Source: Megaustenia siamemsis
Lineage: Eukaryota; Mollusca; Gastropoda; Stylommatophora; Ariophantidae
Assembly (NCBI GenBank): GCA_032433765.1
Contig: JAVIAB010000051.1
Span: forward strand, 52,499,328-52,563,327
Direction of reading: 5' to 3'
Length of the DNA stretch: 64,000 nt
Shown here: piece after piece, positions 40,963-51,300 of the stretch
Position numbering within the stretch: the first letter of the stretch is position 1
How the letters are laid out: each line of letters begins with the position of its first letter
The notes under the pieces: model-generated
What the model saw: the letters and a program-made list of their open reading frames with translations, nothing else
Databases searched by the model: none
What the model was told of the DNA's origin: nothing
Position numbers and translations under genes: made by a program

Positions 40963-41425
40963 GAGACTTCGCAGAGGTGAAAGCTGGCGAACGCAATTTA
41001 AAAAAAAAACAAGTTCAAAGTTAATCGATAGCACCTATTTTTCTTCTTCCCCCTACCTGTCCTTTCCTCCTTGCACATGTCTTTCATGATCTCTTCATTC
41101 TTTTATCTTTTCTTTCCATTTCTGACTGGTGAGGAGAAAATGATAAACCCGATGTTACCTGACATGCATGTGTAAGAGACTAATAATGTTAGTGTGAAGA
41201 TCCTCTCCGATTGTATAGTGTTCGTGCATCTGAGCTGAAGCCATCTTCAGTACTTTTGCTCTTGAGTGATGGGTGTGCTTCATGCTGGAGAGCGTGCTGA
41301 GGAGAGGAGTAATGCTGGCGTGAGTGCTGAGGAGGGGAGTTGAGCACTGTGTAGTTGTCCGTTGTGCAATGAAGAAGATATGTCGACTAAACTAAACTAA
41401 AAAGTGAACATTCGATCTATTTTTT
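40963..41425. other. Unassigned non-coding sequence
   Basis: A GTGCTGAGGAG(A/G)GGAGT phrase occurs twice near 41293-41340. No gene recognised. Confidence 0.45.
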
Positions 41426-41429
41426 TTCT

Positions 41430-42190
41430 TCTTATCATGTTCTTCTTCCACTTCATTTTCTTTCTTCTCTTCACATTCTTCCAGCTCTTCATATTCTTCT
41501 TCTTCTACATATTCTTCCAGCTCTTCATATTCTTCTTCCTCTTCATATTCCTCCTCCTCTTCATTTTCTTCCTTCTCTTCATATTCTTCCAGCTCTTCAT
41601 ATTCTTCTTCTTCTACATATTCTTCCAGCTCTTCATATTCTTCTTCCTCTTCATATTCCTCCTCCTCTTCATATTCTTCCAGCTCTTCATAATCTTCCAG
41701 CTCTTCATATTCTTCCAGCTCTTCATTTTATTCCTCCTCTTCATATTCTTCCAGCTCTTCATTTTCTTCCTCCTCTTCATATTCTTCCAGCTCTTCATAT
41801 TCTTCCAGCTCTTCATTTTCTTCTTCCTCTTCATATTCTTCCAGCTCTTCATTTCCTCCTTCTCTTCATATTCTTCCACCTCTTCATTTTCTTCCTTCTC
41901 TTCATATTCTACCAGCTCTTCATATTCTTCCTCCTCTTCATATTCTTCCTCCTCTTCATTTTCTTCCTTCTCTTCATATTCTACCAGCTCTTCATATTCT
42001 TCCAGCTCTTCATAATCTTCCTCCTCTTCATATTCTTCCAGCTCTTCATATGCTTCCAGCTCTTCATTTGCTTCCTCCTCTTCATATTCTTCCAGCTCTT
42101 CATATTCTTCCAACTCTTCATATTCTTCCAACTCTTCATTTTCTTCCAGCTCTTCATTTACTTCCTCCTCTTCATTTACTTCCTCCTCTT
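41430..42190. repeat. Pyrimidine-rich 18-bp repeat array (Glu/Tyr-codon-like on minus strand)
   Basis: The basic unit is CTTCATATTCTTCCAGCT with variants (CTTCCTCCT, TTTTCTTCC). The minus strand reads as Glu-Leu-Glu-Glu-Tyr-Glu hexapeptides, open for much of its length, but it is bounded by a TGA near 42193, lacks an ATG start, and slips frame near 41860. With no splice or coding context I treat it as a satellite, not a gene. Confidence 0.85.
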
Positions 42191-42608
42191 TTCAAGCGCT
42201 TCTGCTTATCTCAGAAACAGAACCTGTGCATGCTTCACCCAATGTACATTCCAGTTTTTATCTTTGATGTTTTGTAATATTTGTGATTAAAGTGTTTTAA
42301 AACTTACACTGTAAGCATTAATTATTATAATACCTATTATGCCTTAAAAAAAAATAAAATTACCATCAATGCAAAAACTAATTAAGTTCTACAGTTAACA
42401 TTTCTGTATGGTATATCATGCTGGATCCACTTCCACAATATTGCAATTTTAAGAGTAGAATGTAGACTTGTACTGACATCTTTACTCATAAATGCTGGGA
42501 TATTTTATAGATTATAACAAACAATGTTAGTCTTAAGTTGAAACAAACAGCTCGGATTTTCAACGTGTTCACTAAGTAACTGATCCAACACCAACTCAAT
42601 CCTGAGAT
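42191..42608. other. Unassigned AT-rich sequence
   Basis: No gene. The last 8 bases (CCTGAGAT) before the SINE equal the LINE-D bases just upstream of the SINE insertion at 46545. Confidence 0.5.
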
Positions 42609-42862
42609 GGGAGCCGCGATAGCTCAGTGGTTAGTGAACTGGACTACAAAAGACAAGAGGTAGGGTTCGATCTCAACCGACGGCTTCCGGTTCACCCAGC
42701 CTTTAATGGGTACTGGATTTTTTTCTCGGAAACTAAAGCGACACGGGCGTAATACCGACCACATTACCCCAAAAATCATGTGCCGAAGGTCTGTAAAATT
42801 TATGGTCACTAACACCATATTCACTATAAGCCACTTGGCGTGACAGGGGTACTTTACTTTAC
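42609..42862 (+). mobile_element. tRNA-derived SINE, subfamily A, fused to a LINE-D segment
   Basis: Full-length SINE whose 3' end (ACTTTACTTTAC) joins directly to LINE-D text starting at the YADD codons (TATGCTGACGATA). Subfamily A bases are present (CCGAAGG, AAAATTTATGG). No matching duplication is seen on the left; the left flank is not LINE. See the finding comparing it with 46545. Confidence 0.92.
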
Positions 42863-43147
42863 TATGCTGACGATACTGTACTACTAGCAGAAAATCCTAA
42901 AGATCTACAACAAATACTTAATGAAATAAACATGACAAGCAAAAAATATGGACTAGATATGAATATCAAAAAGACTAAAACTATGATAATAAACAAAGGA
43001 AATACTCAAAACCCAGAAGTGGATATCAAAATTGAAGGAATAGACCTGGAGACAGTTCAGAACTACAACTACCTTGGACATACTATAACCAGTGATGGAA
43101 AATGTACAACTGAAATGAATAGGAATGGCAAAAAGTAATTTTAATGT
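42863..43147 (+). pseudogene. LINE-D fragment: RT catalytic box to thumb (copy 2)
   Basis: Starts at Tyr-Ala-Asp-Asp and runs through Asn-Ile-Lys-Lys-Thr-Lys and Tyr-Leu-Gly-His-Thr to a TAA at 43136. It is nearly identical to 46802-47090; I count three differences in about 300 bp. It is continued after the SINE insert at 43511. Confidence 0.9.
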
Positions 43148-43160
43148 CATGAAAAACATA

Positions 43161-43497
43161 AAAGTAAGTAAAGTACCCCCCGTCACGCCAAGTGGCGTAT
43201 AGGGAAATATGGTGTTAGTGACTCTATATTTTGCAGACCTTCAGCACATGATTTTTGGGGTAATGTGGTCGGTATTACGCCCGTGCTGCTTTACTTTCCC
43301 AGAAAAAATCCGGTACCCATTTAAGGCTGGGTGAACCCGGAGCCGTCGGTTGGGATCGAACCCTACCCTTTGTCCGTAGTAGTCCAGTTCACTAACCACT
43401 GAGCTATCGCGGCTCCCACTAATTTTTAGGGAATTAGTAAAACCCAGGTGTCCTCGCCAGGGTACGAACCCCGGCTGTTGCCGTGGTAAGCCAACCG
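43161..43497 (-). mobile_element. Composite SINE insert with 13-bp TSD inside LINE-D copy 2
   Basis: Target duplications CATGAAAAACATA lie at 43148-43160 and 43498-43510. The insert comprises a subfamily-B SINE in reverse orientation (43161-43417) plus 80 bp (43418-43497) upstream of its head. On the minus strand that extra part holds a tRNA-like B-box (GGGGTTCGTACCC). Both parts lie inside one TSD pair, so they moved together. Confidence 0.88.
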
Positions 43498-43510
43498 CAT
43501 GAAAAACATA

Positions 43511-43607
43511 CTAACATCAACACAAATAACACCAGGGCTAAAACTAAGAATAGCAAAATGTTACCTGTTCTTAATATTCCTATATGGTGCAGAAACATGG
43601 AGTTTAC
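43511..43607 (+). pseudogene. LINE-D copy 2, continuation
   Basis: Matches 47100-47193 (Lys-Cys-Tyr-Leu-Phe, Tyr-Gly-Ala-Glu-Thr-Trp) and then breaks off at a GTTTACTTTAC(T)n stretch resembling a SINE tail. The LINE 3' end and tail are missing. Confidence 0.8.
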
Positions 43608-43874
43608 TTTACTTTTTTTTTTTTACTCAATCCTTAGATTACGTGACGTGACGCGAGTCTATGAAATACTTTCTCCAAACCCTACATTACATGACGTTAG
43701 TTGAATGCATGACTATAGAATACCTCATCCAATCCCTACATTACATGAAGGTGATTGAATTGAAGTCTATAAAATACCCTCTCTAACCTTGAGGTTACAT
43801 GAAGTTGAAGTCTACACAGCACATCTTCTTTCTCCTCCTTTTACTTCTCTTTCTTTTTATTATCTTTTCATCTA
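43608..43874. other. Unassigned sequence with ATTACATGA phrases
   Basis: A loose 45-55-bp repeated phrase (TCCAA/TCTAAccct...ATTACATGA) occurs about four times between 43625 and 43805. No gene. Confidence 0.5.
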
Positions 43875-43885
43875 TCTTTATCCTT

Positions 43886-44148
43886 AAAAAAAAAAGCGAA
43901 GTGCCCCCGTCACGCTAAGTGGCGAATAGGAAATATGGAGCATAGTGTCCATAAATTTTACAGACCTTCACACATGATTTTTGGGGTAAAGTGGTCGGTA
44001 TTACGCCCGTGCCGTTTTACTTTCCCAGAAAAAAAAATTCGTTACCCATTAAAGGCTGGGTGAACCCGGAAGCCGTCGGTTGGGATCGAACCCTACCTCT
44101 TGTCCTTTGTAGTCCAGTTCACTAACCACTGCGTTATCGCGGCTCCCG
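43886..44148 (-). mobile_element. tRNA-derived SINE, subfamily A, with 11-bp TSD
   Basis: Reverse-oriented. TSD TCTTTATCCTT is at 43875-43885 and 44149-44159. The oligo-A next to the left TSD is consistent with a 3' tail. Confidence 0.92.
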
Positions 44149-44159
44149 TCTTTATCCTT

Positions 44160-44864
44160 CGTCTCATTATGTTCCTCATGCTTTTTGGGAAAGGCGGTCG
44201 ATGGGCAAGTCCAGATTCAATCTGAAGGGAAGTCAACTTTGACTGAAGTACTAGAGAAATGGAGACTTGACTGGAACATATAAAACGTGTGATTTATTAC
44301 TATGGAATCAGGTTCCAATGACAATATAATTTCATGTACAGGAATAACAAGCCTCATTCACTATATGTGCAGAGATATCAGAATCAAGGTTTACAAGTAA
44401 AAATAAAAAAGACACGAGCCAGACACGTAGTTATGTATATATGGTTCTCACGGCTGGCAACTTGCTCTAATCTCAAAGTAACATTTTAGATCCAATCATA
44501 AATTGTTATGTATATGAATGAAGATGTCCTATGGAAGGTACATCCCACTCATTTTTAAGTTGATAGTTTTTTAATGGTTCACAGTGCTATTGTGACTGTA
44601 CACGAATATGAATATTCAAGGAGGTTAATTTTTATATTATTGCTATTTTAGTTCAATAACGTTTATGGGAATATATTTGTCAAAATTTGATAAATTTGAC
44701 CCTTTCTGGTGTAAAATAACCATATTTTAACCACAATTGTAACATTTAAGTTATGTCAAATCTTATATATCATTTTTAATGTATTATAGAAGAATTATAT
44801 TCAGTCCATGTATCAGAGCTGAGAAATTTGACAAAGACTATTATAATATCACTAACAAACAACT
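44160..44864. other. Unassigned AT-rich sequence
   Basis: No gene recognised. The last 11 bases are the left TSD of LINE-D. Confidence 0.5.
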
Positions 44865-44882
44865 AACAATAACACAACAATA

Positions 44883-45365
44883 ATGGGTGACATGAACGCT
44901 AAAGTAGGAAAAGGTAGATATAAGACCATTATAAGAAATCATGGTTTAGGAAAAAGAAATGACAGAGGGGAACGCTTAATACAATTATGTGAAGAAAACA
45001 GGCTGATAATATGTAACACCTACTTTGAGCAAGAGAAAAGGAAACTATACACATGGAAAAGCCCTGGAGATAAGAAGAGGAATCAAATAGATTACATAAT
45101 GATCAAAGAAAGGTTCCGTAACAGCGTAAGGAAAGCCAAAACCTACCCACGAACAGATATTAATTCAGATCACAATCCTGTAACAATTAAAATGAAAATC
45201 AAACTAAAGAGAAACAAACAAAAGTCTAATTCATCAACAAATCCACTAGATATAACAGCTTTAAATAAAAAATATATTAAAAATACCTATACAATACAAG
45301 TAAAGAACACATCCCAGAAGTTGCTAGAAGAAGGAATTGAGCAATACAGAAGAAAAAAATTCTAA
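44883..45365 (+). pseudogene. LINE-D endonuclease C-terminal half
   Basis: Opens with Met-Gly-Asp-Met-Asn-Ala-Lys (Asp/Asn catalytic pair), then His-Gly-Leu-Gly, Tyr-Thr-Trp-Lys-Ser-Pro-Gly-Asp, Asn-Gln-Ile-Asp-Tyr-Ile and Ser-Asp-His-Asn-Pro-Val. The N-terminal catalytic Asn and Glu motifs are absent through 5' truncation. The ATG is internal to the original ORF. Confidence 0.88.
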
Positions 45366-45694
45366 TGAAAAAGTAATAACCAAATGGCAATGCATAAAGA
45401 AAAGCATACAAGAAACCTGCGACACCTTACCCAAAAGAGAAAAGAACAAAAAACAAAAATGGATAACTAACACCATCTTAGTAAAAATGGAAGAAAGGAG
45501 ACAAGTGAAGAACACTGCCCAATACAATAAAATAGATAATGAAATACGCAAATTGTGCAAAAAGGCAAAAAGAAGACTGGCTCAGCCAAAAATGTATAGG
45601 AATAGAAATGAGAAAAATAGATAAATAAAGAGAATGACTAATAAAAATAAAAAAAGCCACAGAAGGTGTATGCATTGCTGACAAAAAAGGAAAA
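45366..45694 (+). pseudogene. LINE-D linker region
   Basis: Lys-rich text in shifting frames (the open part 45337-45624 includes Lys-Lys-Ala-Lys-Arg-Arg-Leu), linking endonuclease to RT. At least one frameshift and a stop are needed to join the two sides. Confidence 0.75.
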
Positions 45695-46544
45695 ATGCTA
45701 ACAGACAATAAGAATATTATAGATAGATGGCAGGAATATATAACAGAACTATTTCATGATCAAAGGGACAAGAAACCAGTTATAAAATGTACATCAGGCT
45801 ATAAAATCTTAAAATCTGAGGTGGAAAAAGCTATAAAAAGAATGAAAAAAGGAAAAGCAGCAGGACCTGACAGCATACAGATAGAGATGATACAGGCACT
45901 AGAAGATTTTGGCATTGAGGTGATTACAGACATATGCAACGACATATACCACACAGGATACATACCAAATGAACTAAAAACATCAACATTCATTGCTTTG
46001 CCTAAAAAGAATGGCGAAGTTGAATGAAGTGACTTTAGAACATGAAGCCTAATAAGCCATGTTACAAAAATCTTGCTAAAAGTTATACAAGGAAGGATTC
46101 AGAATAAAATCAATACTGAATTAGATGAGCAGCAATTTGGATTTAGGAAAAATAGCGGAACAAAAGAAGCCATATTCTGCGTGAGAACATTAATCGAAAA
46201 GTACACAGAAGTAAACAAGCCAATATATGCCTGCTTCATAGACTACACCAAAGCTTTTGATAGAGTACACGACGAACAACTTATAGAATGCATAAAAGAG
46301 GTACTTCTAGACAACATGGACATACGATTAATATGTAATCTATACTGGGAGCAAACAGCAATAATAAAATATAACAAAGAGAACTCAACACCCATTAATA
46401 TAAAAAGAGAAGTAAGACAGGGATGCATCCTATCACCAAGCTTGTTCAATCTATACACTGAGCAATTCTTTAAAAACATCATAAAGATGCCAGGCCTACA
46501 AATTAATGGAAAAATAATCAATAACCTGAGATATGCTGACGATA
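45695..46544 (+). pseudogene. LINE-D reverse transcriptase, fingers and palm
   Basis: The frame 45695-46026 has Gly-Lys-Ala-Ala-Gly-Pro-Asp-Ser-Ile and Phe-Ile-Ala-Leu-Pro-Lys-Lys. Two in-frame TGA codons interrupt near 46024 and 46042. The same frame then resumes with Gln-Gln-Phe-Gly-Phe-Arg-Lys-Asn, Asp-Tyr-Thr-Lys-Ala-Phe-Asp and Val-Arg-Gln-Gly-Cys-Ile-Leu-Ser-Pro, reaching Leu-Arg-Tyr-Ala-Asp-Asp, where the SINE interrupts. Confidence 0.9.
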
Positions 46545-46801
46545 GGGAGCCGCGATAGCTCAGTGGTTAGTGAACTGGACCACAAAGTACAAGGGATAGG
46601 GTTCGATCCCAACCGACGGCTTCCGGGTTCACCCAGTCTTAAATGGGTACCGGATTTTTTTCTGGAAAAGTAAAGCAGCACGGGCGTAATACCGCCCACA
46701 TTACCCCAAAAAATCATGTGCTGAAGGTCTATAAAATATAGGGTCACTAACACCATATTTCCCTATACGCCACTTGGCGTGATGGGGGTACTTTACTTTA
46801 C
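46545..46801 (+). mobile_element. tRNA-derived SINE, subfamily B, inserted in the RT catalytic box
   Basis: TSD TATGCTGACGATA (13 bp) is at 46532-46544 and 46802-46814. These 13 bases are the codons of Tyr-Ala-Asp-Asp, so the catalytic box is present on both sides of the insert. B-type bases are present (CTGAAGG, AAAATATAGGG). Confidence 0.95.
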
Positions 46802-47582
46802 TATGCTGACGATACTGTACTGCTAGCAGAAAATCCTAAAGATCTACAACAAATACTTAATGAAATAAACATGACAAGCAAAAAATATGGACTAGATATG
46901 AATATCAAAAAGACTAAAACTATGATAATAAACAAAGGAAATACTCAAAACCCAGAAGTGGATATCAAAATTGAAGGAATAGACCTGGAGACAGTTCAGA
47001 ACTACAAATACCTTGTACATACTATAACCAGTGATGGAAAATGTACAACTGAAATGAATAGGAATGGCAAAAAGTAATTTTAATGTCATGAAAAACATAT
47101 TAATATCAAAACAAATAACACCAGGGCTAAAACTAAGAATAGCAAAATGTTACCTGTTCTCAATATTCCTATATGGTGCAGAAACATGGACATTAGACAA
47201 GAAAACAGAACAGAGAATTGAAGCCTTTAAAATGTAGATTTATAGAAGAATAGGTAGAATTGGATGGAAGGAAAAGAAAACAAACGATGAAATCTTAAAA
47301 CAACTAAAAATGAAAAGAGAACTACTAAGCACAATTCAAACAAGACAAATGCGGTTTTTGAGCCATGTTAAAAGACACAACAGCCTACTAAAGGTAATCC
47401 TGGAGGGGAAAATACAAGGTAAAAGAGGCAGAGGCAGACCAAGACTAACATGGACGAGTAGCATCAGAAGATGGACAAATCAGCCTATGACAACTTGCAC
47501 CATCAAAGCAAGAGACAGAGCAGAATGGCGCTCCATGGATAACCAACCTTCGTTGCGAAGACGGCACTCGATGATGATGATG
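46802..47582 (+). pseudogene. LINE-D RT thumb, C-terminus and tail
   Basis: After the SINE: Tyr-Ala-Asp-Asp-Thr-Val-Leu, a Tyr-Leu-Val-His-Thr thumb motif, then a frameshift (TAA at 47075) and Tyr-Gly-Ala-Glu-Thr-Trp. The frame 47310-47597 has GKRGRGRPRLTW and ends with an Arg-Arg-His-Ser-Met-Met-Met-Met read-through of the ATG tail. Confidence 0.9.
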
Positions 47583-47593
47583 AACAAACAACT

Positions 47594-48570
47594 GTGATAA
47601 TGAATGTAGAACCTTTTGAGAACCATTCAAGACGACACCGTCAGGACAAAAAGCACACAAGAGTCTACAATTGTATTACATGGCAGTAAACAAATTATTA
47701 TTTTGTTCCGTTGAAATATAAACGGCAGAAAGATGCTTTTAAAATTCAATCCGTTTTTTTCTTGCTTCGAAACAAAATATATATTGATATATCCAATAAT
47801 GATCGTGTGACCTTCTACTGCTACAAAAGCATGGTACAAGTAGAAAGGACCATGAAGTAGATTTGATGCATTGCGTATTTAACCAGCAAGATTACCTATG
47901 TGTCCGCCTCAGGTACAATGAGACCAGTCTTGCTAACAAATAATCAATAAACCACATTCTTTAAGCTAGCTCAACTGCTGGCTAGCTTTAATAACACATT
48001 TAACTATAATGTAATGTGTTCCTATAGTATCGAATTACATACAGAACAATGACCTCCCAATATTGTGCTCCTTCCTACAAGTGTAGAACAGCGGGAACAT
48101 TCACGTTTGGTTCTGTTTTTCTTCTTCTTGATATTCCAATGACAGCGTCAATCAGCTAAAAGCTTAAACAGGTTACAGCCTCAGTTGCAATTTCAGGTAT
48201 TTGGCACGCATTTCCCGTTGGCACATTTAAATTATTAACGACTGCGACTGCACTCGTGATGCTCTAAGAAATCTGACAAAGCTAGCTTATTTTTGAATGG
48301 AATTCTGTCAGGCTCGGTGATGCGGCTGAAGGGCAATCATAAGATAGGTCAGACATAAAAGATGGTATCTTCAGAGCAGAAATTAAATGAACACACTAAT
48401 TATAATAAGGAAGTAAGGGAAGTTTTAATACATACAACATATTCTATGGGAGATTTGGTTGTTATCATACACAGTCGCAGCTACATGATCGACCGCGTGG
48501 CAGCATCTCTGAATGCTCTTACTGATGCTAAGTAGAAATATGTCTATGTAGTCGCCTTTCACGTTTTTAT
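47594..48570. other. Unassigned non-coding sequence
   Basis: A short inverted repeat AAGCTAGC...GCTAGCTT lies near 47963-47989. No gene recognised. Confidence 0.5.
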
Positions 48571-48574
48571 TATT

Positions 48575-48670
48575 ATGTTATCACACTGACGAAGGCCTAT
48601 GGCCAAAACATTTATAAATGTGTACTGTCTTCTTTTCAGTAAAGCTGCTTTATACAATGTTATTTATATG
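48575..48670 (+). mobile_element. Penelope-like terminal relic with damaged hammerhead core
   Basis: CTGACGAAGGCCTATGGCC followed by AAAAC at 48586-48609: the CUGANGA box and GGCC stem are kept, but GAAAC has become AAAAC. TAAAGCTGCTTTATAC downstream echoes the TAAAGCTGTTACCATA block of the copies near 21.0 and 21.6 kb. Confidence 0.55.
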
Positions 48671-49817
48671 TGTCACCGCTACATTAACACAAATACAAAA
48701 TCTCAGGAACCCATTTTCAGCGACCCCTTGGTCGTGCTGGTCTGTAAAAAGAAGTGGCTACAATTTGGATCCTTCTGATCAGTATCGAGCGCAGTAACCA
48801 CTCAACGCCCGACGATATTTGTTTGTGTTGAATAATTTATTTACTTCGTTGGGATTCTGGATGTGGATAATGGGGTCTTGGGACTACAGCGATGATAGTT
48901 TTGTAGAATATTATTAAGAACTCCGTGTGTGATTAAGGTATTTAATTTTTAAAATGTTCAAACAAGTTACACCACATATAGGGCATTGCACATTAGCAGA
49001 GTGTGTACGAAGTCCACACACGATAATGTAACTACGTTAGGTTGCTTCTTCTCCTTCTTCGTTCTTTCCTCATTTGCGTTTCCGCGTCGAGAAGAGTTTC
49101 CGGTCTTTTGATAATTATTTCAGTGTTTGAAATAAATAACATCGTAATGATAATAAATATCGTAATAAACATCGTAATGATAATAAACATCGTACAATTT
49201 TTTTTAATTTGTGTATGTTTGCACGTGTAACAAAACGCGCCTTTCAGGAATTAAAACAAACAAACAAGTTTTATTCCTCCATGGTCAAGTAAATGAAGTG
49301 AATATGAAGTATGGGATAAGTTCACCGAATTGCGAGATTCTGGAGAGAAAAATGCAGAGAGCGGCAAATAACGAAAACTCTTGATAGTCTGACAATTTAC
49401 AAGGAAAAAAAGATCAACAAGAGAACAGTCATGAAAGACACAAGTTTGTGAAGTTCATGATAACCATATAGTCCGATGTGTTGCAGGACTTTTATTATTG
49501 CAAGTTGGCAAGTAACCTGTCATGACTTTCATAATACAACTCTAATAAACAAATTTAAATAAAAACCGATATTTTCAAATGAAATAAAAATTAATTAGCT
49601 CATAATTTTATTTTCTCTGTCGCAGATAATAAGAGTTTTAAAAGACTCGTCTTAATTAAGCAATATTGTGTGTTTGAAAATTATATAATTATTCTTATTC
49701 TATTTTTCACACAATCAAACTAATTAGCATTTTTTAATCAGTTCATTATGTTGAGTATTATCGTATTTACGTAACGATTTTTAGTTATCATTCGCACGTG
49801 TAATACTTACAGTATTT
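48671..49817. other. Unassigned AT-rich sequence
   Basis: Contains a short ATCGTAATGATAATAAA phrase repeated three times near 49140-49195. No gene recognised. Confidence 0.5.
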
Positions 49818-49828
49818 TGATATAGAAA

Positions 49829-50178
49829 TAGGGGCCTCGGTAGCCAGGTTGGGAAAACCACCCGACTAGACTACCGACGTTCGGACAACCCGTGTTCAAT
49901 TCCCGCTGGGAGCAGTGTGAATTGTACTTGTGGTTGGAAAAAAAAAAAATAAATAAATAAATAAAATACCCCCACGGTCGACCCAGCCGTTGGCAGAAAT
50001 GGGTACCAGGGTATATTATCCTGGGAAGGTGAGGAATGTGGCTTCGCATCTGAGTTTCGATGCTTGAGGCTACACTATACAGAAATATCCGAACATTTCT
50101 GGATAGGCGGCCGAGCACATATGGGTATATACTCGCGTGCTAAGACGCCGGTTCAAGTAAAGACAAAGAAAGAAAGAA
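49829..50178 (+). mobile_element. tRNA-headed SINE, fourth family, with 11-bp TSD
   Basis: The head reads GGGGCCTCGGTAGCCAGGTT and CCCGTGTTCAATTCCCGC, unlike the main SINE family. An internal A-rich stretch (49938-49964) separates head and body. TSD TGATATAGAAA lies at 49818-49828 and 50179-50189. Confidence 0.85.
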
Positions 50179-50189
50179 TGATATAGAAA

Positions 50190-50429
50190 ATTATCAAGAG
50201 ATAATTAAATGAAATAGTTTAAACATGAAACCGTCAAACAGGATTAACAACCGCTGTACCAGTTAAAAGGTAAAGACAATAAAAAATATTTGACGTCAGA
50301 CAAAACATAATTAATGAGGTAAACCAAAAGGGCTGTCGAAAACACCGAATTTTTCCTCTTTTAAAATTGTAAAAAGCAGGTATAGAATAAGACAACAAAG
50401 TTTTGAAATATAGACAGAAAGACTAAACT

Positions 50430-50485
<56 letters not shown>

Positions 50486-50634
50486 AAAAGTACATACAAG
50501 TATGCATACATTCGTACCTAACTACTGTAGGCCTGTGATTGTAATATTTCTCTTGTCATCTCATTGACAACCTCGTTGATCAGACATGAATAATAAAACA
50601 TTCGATCAGACACGAATAAAAAATCACATCTCAC
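50190..50634 (-). other. Intronic sequence 3' of the Ig exon, with (TA)n
   Basis: Includes a (TA)n tract at about 50435-50481. No other exon recognised. Confidence 0.5.
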
Positions 50635-50854
50635 CTAGGACTGTCAGCCGGACTTGCCAAATCATCTTGTCCGTTGAGATAACCTGACACTCATACAAGC
50701 CGCTGTCTTCCAGTCTGGCCTCTTTGATGACCAGGTTCCAGTAAGTGACACCGGCAGGGTAAGCGTAGTGGTCGATGTTCAGATTGGTATCCTGTACCCA
50801 GATCTCTGTCCCTATACTCAGGAAGTGGTCGCCTCCTAGCTTGTTCCAAGAGAC
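50635..50854 (-). CDS. Internal exon of an Ig-superfamily gene (V-type domain, strands C-G)
   Basis: This is the only host coding sequence I can support. On the minus strand a polypyrimidine-rich acceptor (TTGTTTCCTGCAG) precedes the exon, and a donor (CTAG then GTGAGAT) follows it. The 220-bp exon starts in phase 0 and ends after base 1 of a codon. It encodes Val-Ser-Trp (strand C core Trp), Leu-Ser-Ile-Gly-Thr, a long C'-D region, Trp-Asn-Leu-Val-Ile, and Asp-Ser-Gly-Leu-Tyr-Glu-Cys-Gln (the D-x-G-x-Y-x-C motif before strand F/G), ending Val-Arg-Leu-Thr-Val-Leu. The partner Cys of strand B must be in an upstream exon. The pattern resembles first Ig domains of lachesin, Dpr/DIP and IgLON cell-adhesion proteins, which have an intron near the same Val-x-Trp; that is family knowledge. 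A secreted or cell-surface adhesion role is therefore inferred. No frame damage is seen. Confidence 0.85.
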
Positions 50855-50900
50855 CTGCAGGAAACAATTGATAGGAGAAAAGGAAAATTTAATGTTGATT
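50855..50900 (-). promoter_or_regulatory. Splice acceptor region of the Ig exon
   Basis: The CAG acceptor at 50857-50855 has a short pyrimidine-rich tract upstream. A LINE-D fragment begins only about 45 bp upstream of the exon, placing the insertion next to branch-point distance. Confidence 0.7.
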
Positions 50901-51290
50901 AGACAAGAAAACAGAACAGAGAATTGAAGCCTTTGGAATGTGGATATACAGAAGAATAGGTAGAATTGGATGGAAGGAAAAGAAAACAAACGATGAAGTC
51001 TTAAAACAACTAAAAATGAAAAGAGAACTACTAAACACAATTCAATCAAGACACATTCGATTTTGGGGCATGTTAAAAGACACAGCAACCTACTAAAAGT
51101 AATCCTGGAAGGGGGGGGGGAATACAAGGTAAAAGAGGCAGAGGCAGACCAAGACTAACATGGACGAGTAACATCAAAAGATCGACAAACCAGCCTTGAC
51201 AACCTGCACCATCAAAGCAAGAGACGGGGCAGAATGGCGCTCCATGGTAGCCAACGTTCGTTGCGGAGATGGCACTGGATGATGATGATG
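50901..51290 (+). mobile_element. LINE-D 3' fragment with 10-bp TSD in the Ig-gene intron
   Basis: Matches 47195-47582 closely. TSD AATGTTGATT is at 50891-50900 and 51291-51300; the tail is GATGATGATG. It is antisense to the Ig gene. A four-G run of the related copy has become G10 at 51111-51120 here. Confidence 0.93.
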
Positions 51291-51300
51291 AATGTTGATT

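Larger units (their letters stand above)
44865..47582 (+). mobile_element. LINE-D: 5'-truncated non-LTR element with 11-bp TSD, carrying a SINE
   Basis: TSD AACAAACAACT is at 44854-44864 and 47583-47593. The element starts within the endonuclease and ends Arg-Arg-His-Ser...ATGATGATGA. It encodes endonuclease C-terminus, linker and RT, with no RNase H seen. A SINE occupies 46545-46801. Other fragments of the family are at 39057, 42863, 50901 and, decayed, 55740. Confidence 0.93.
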
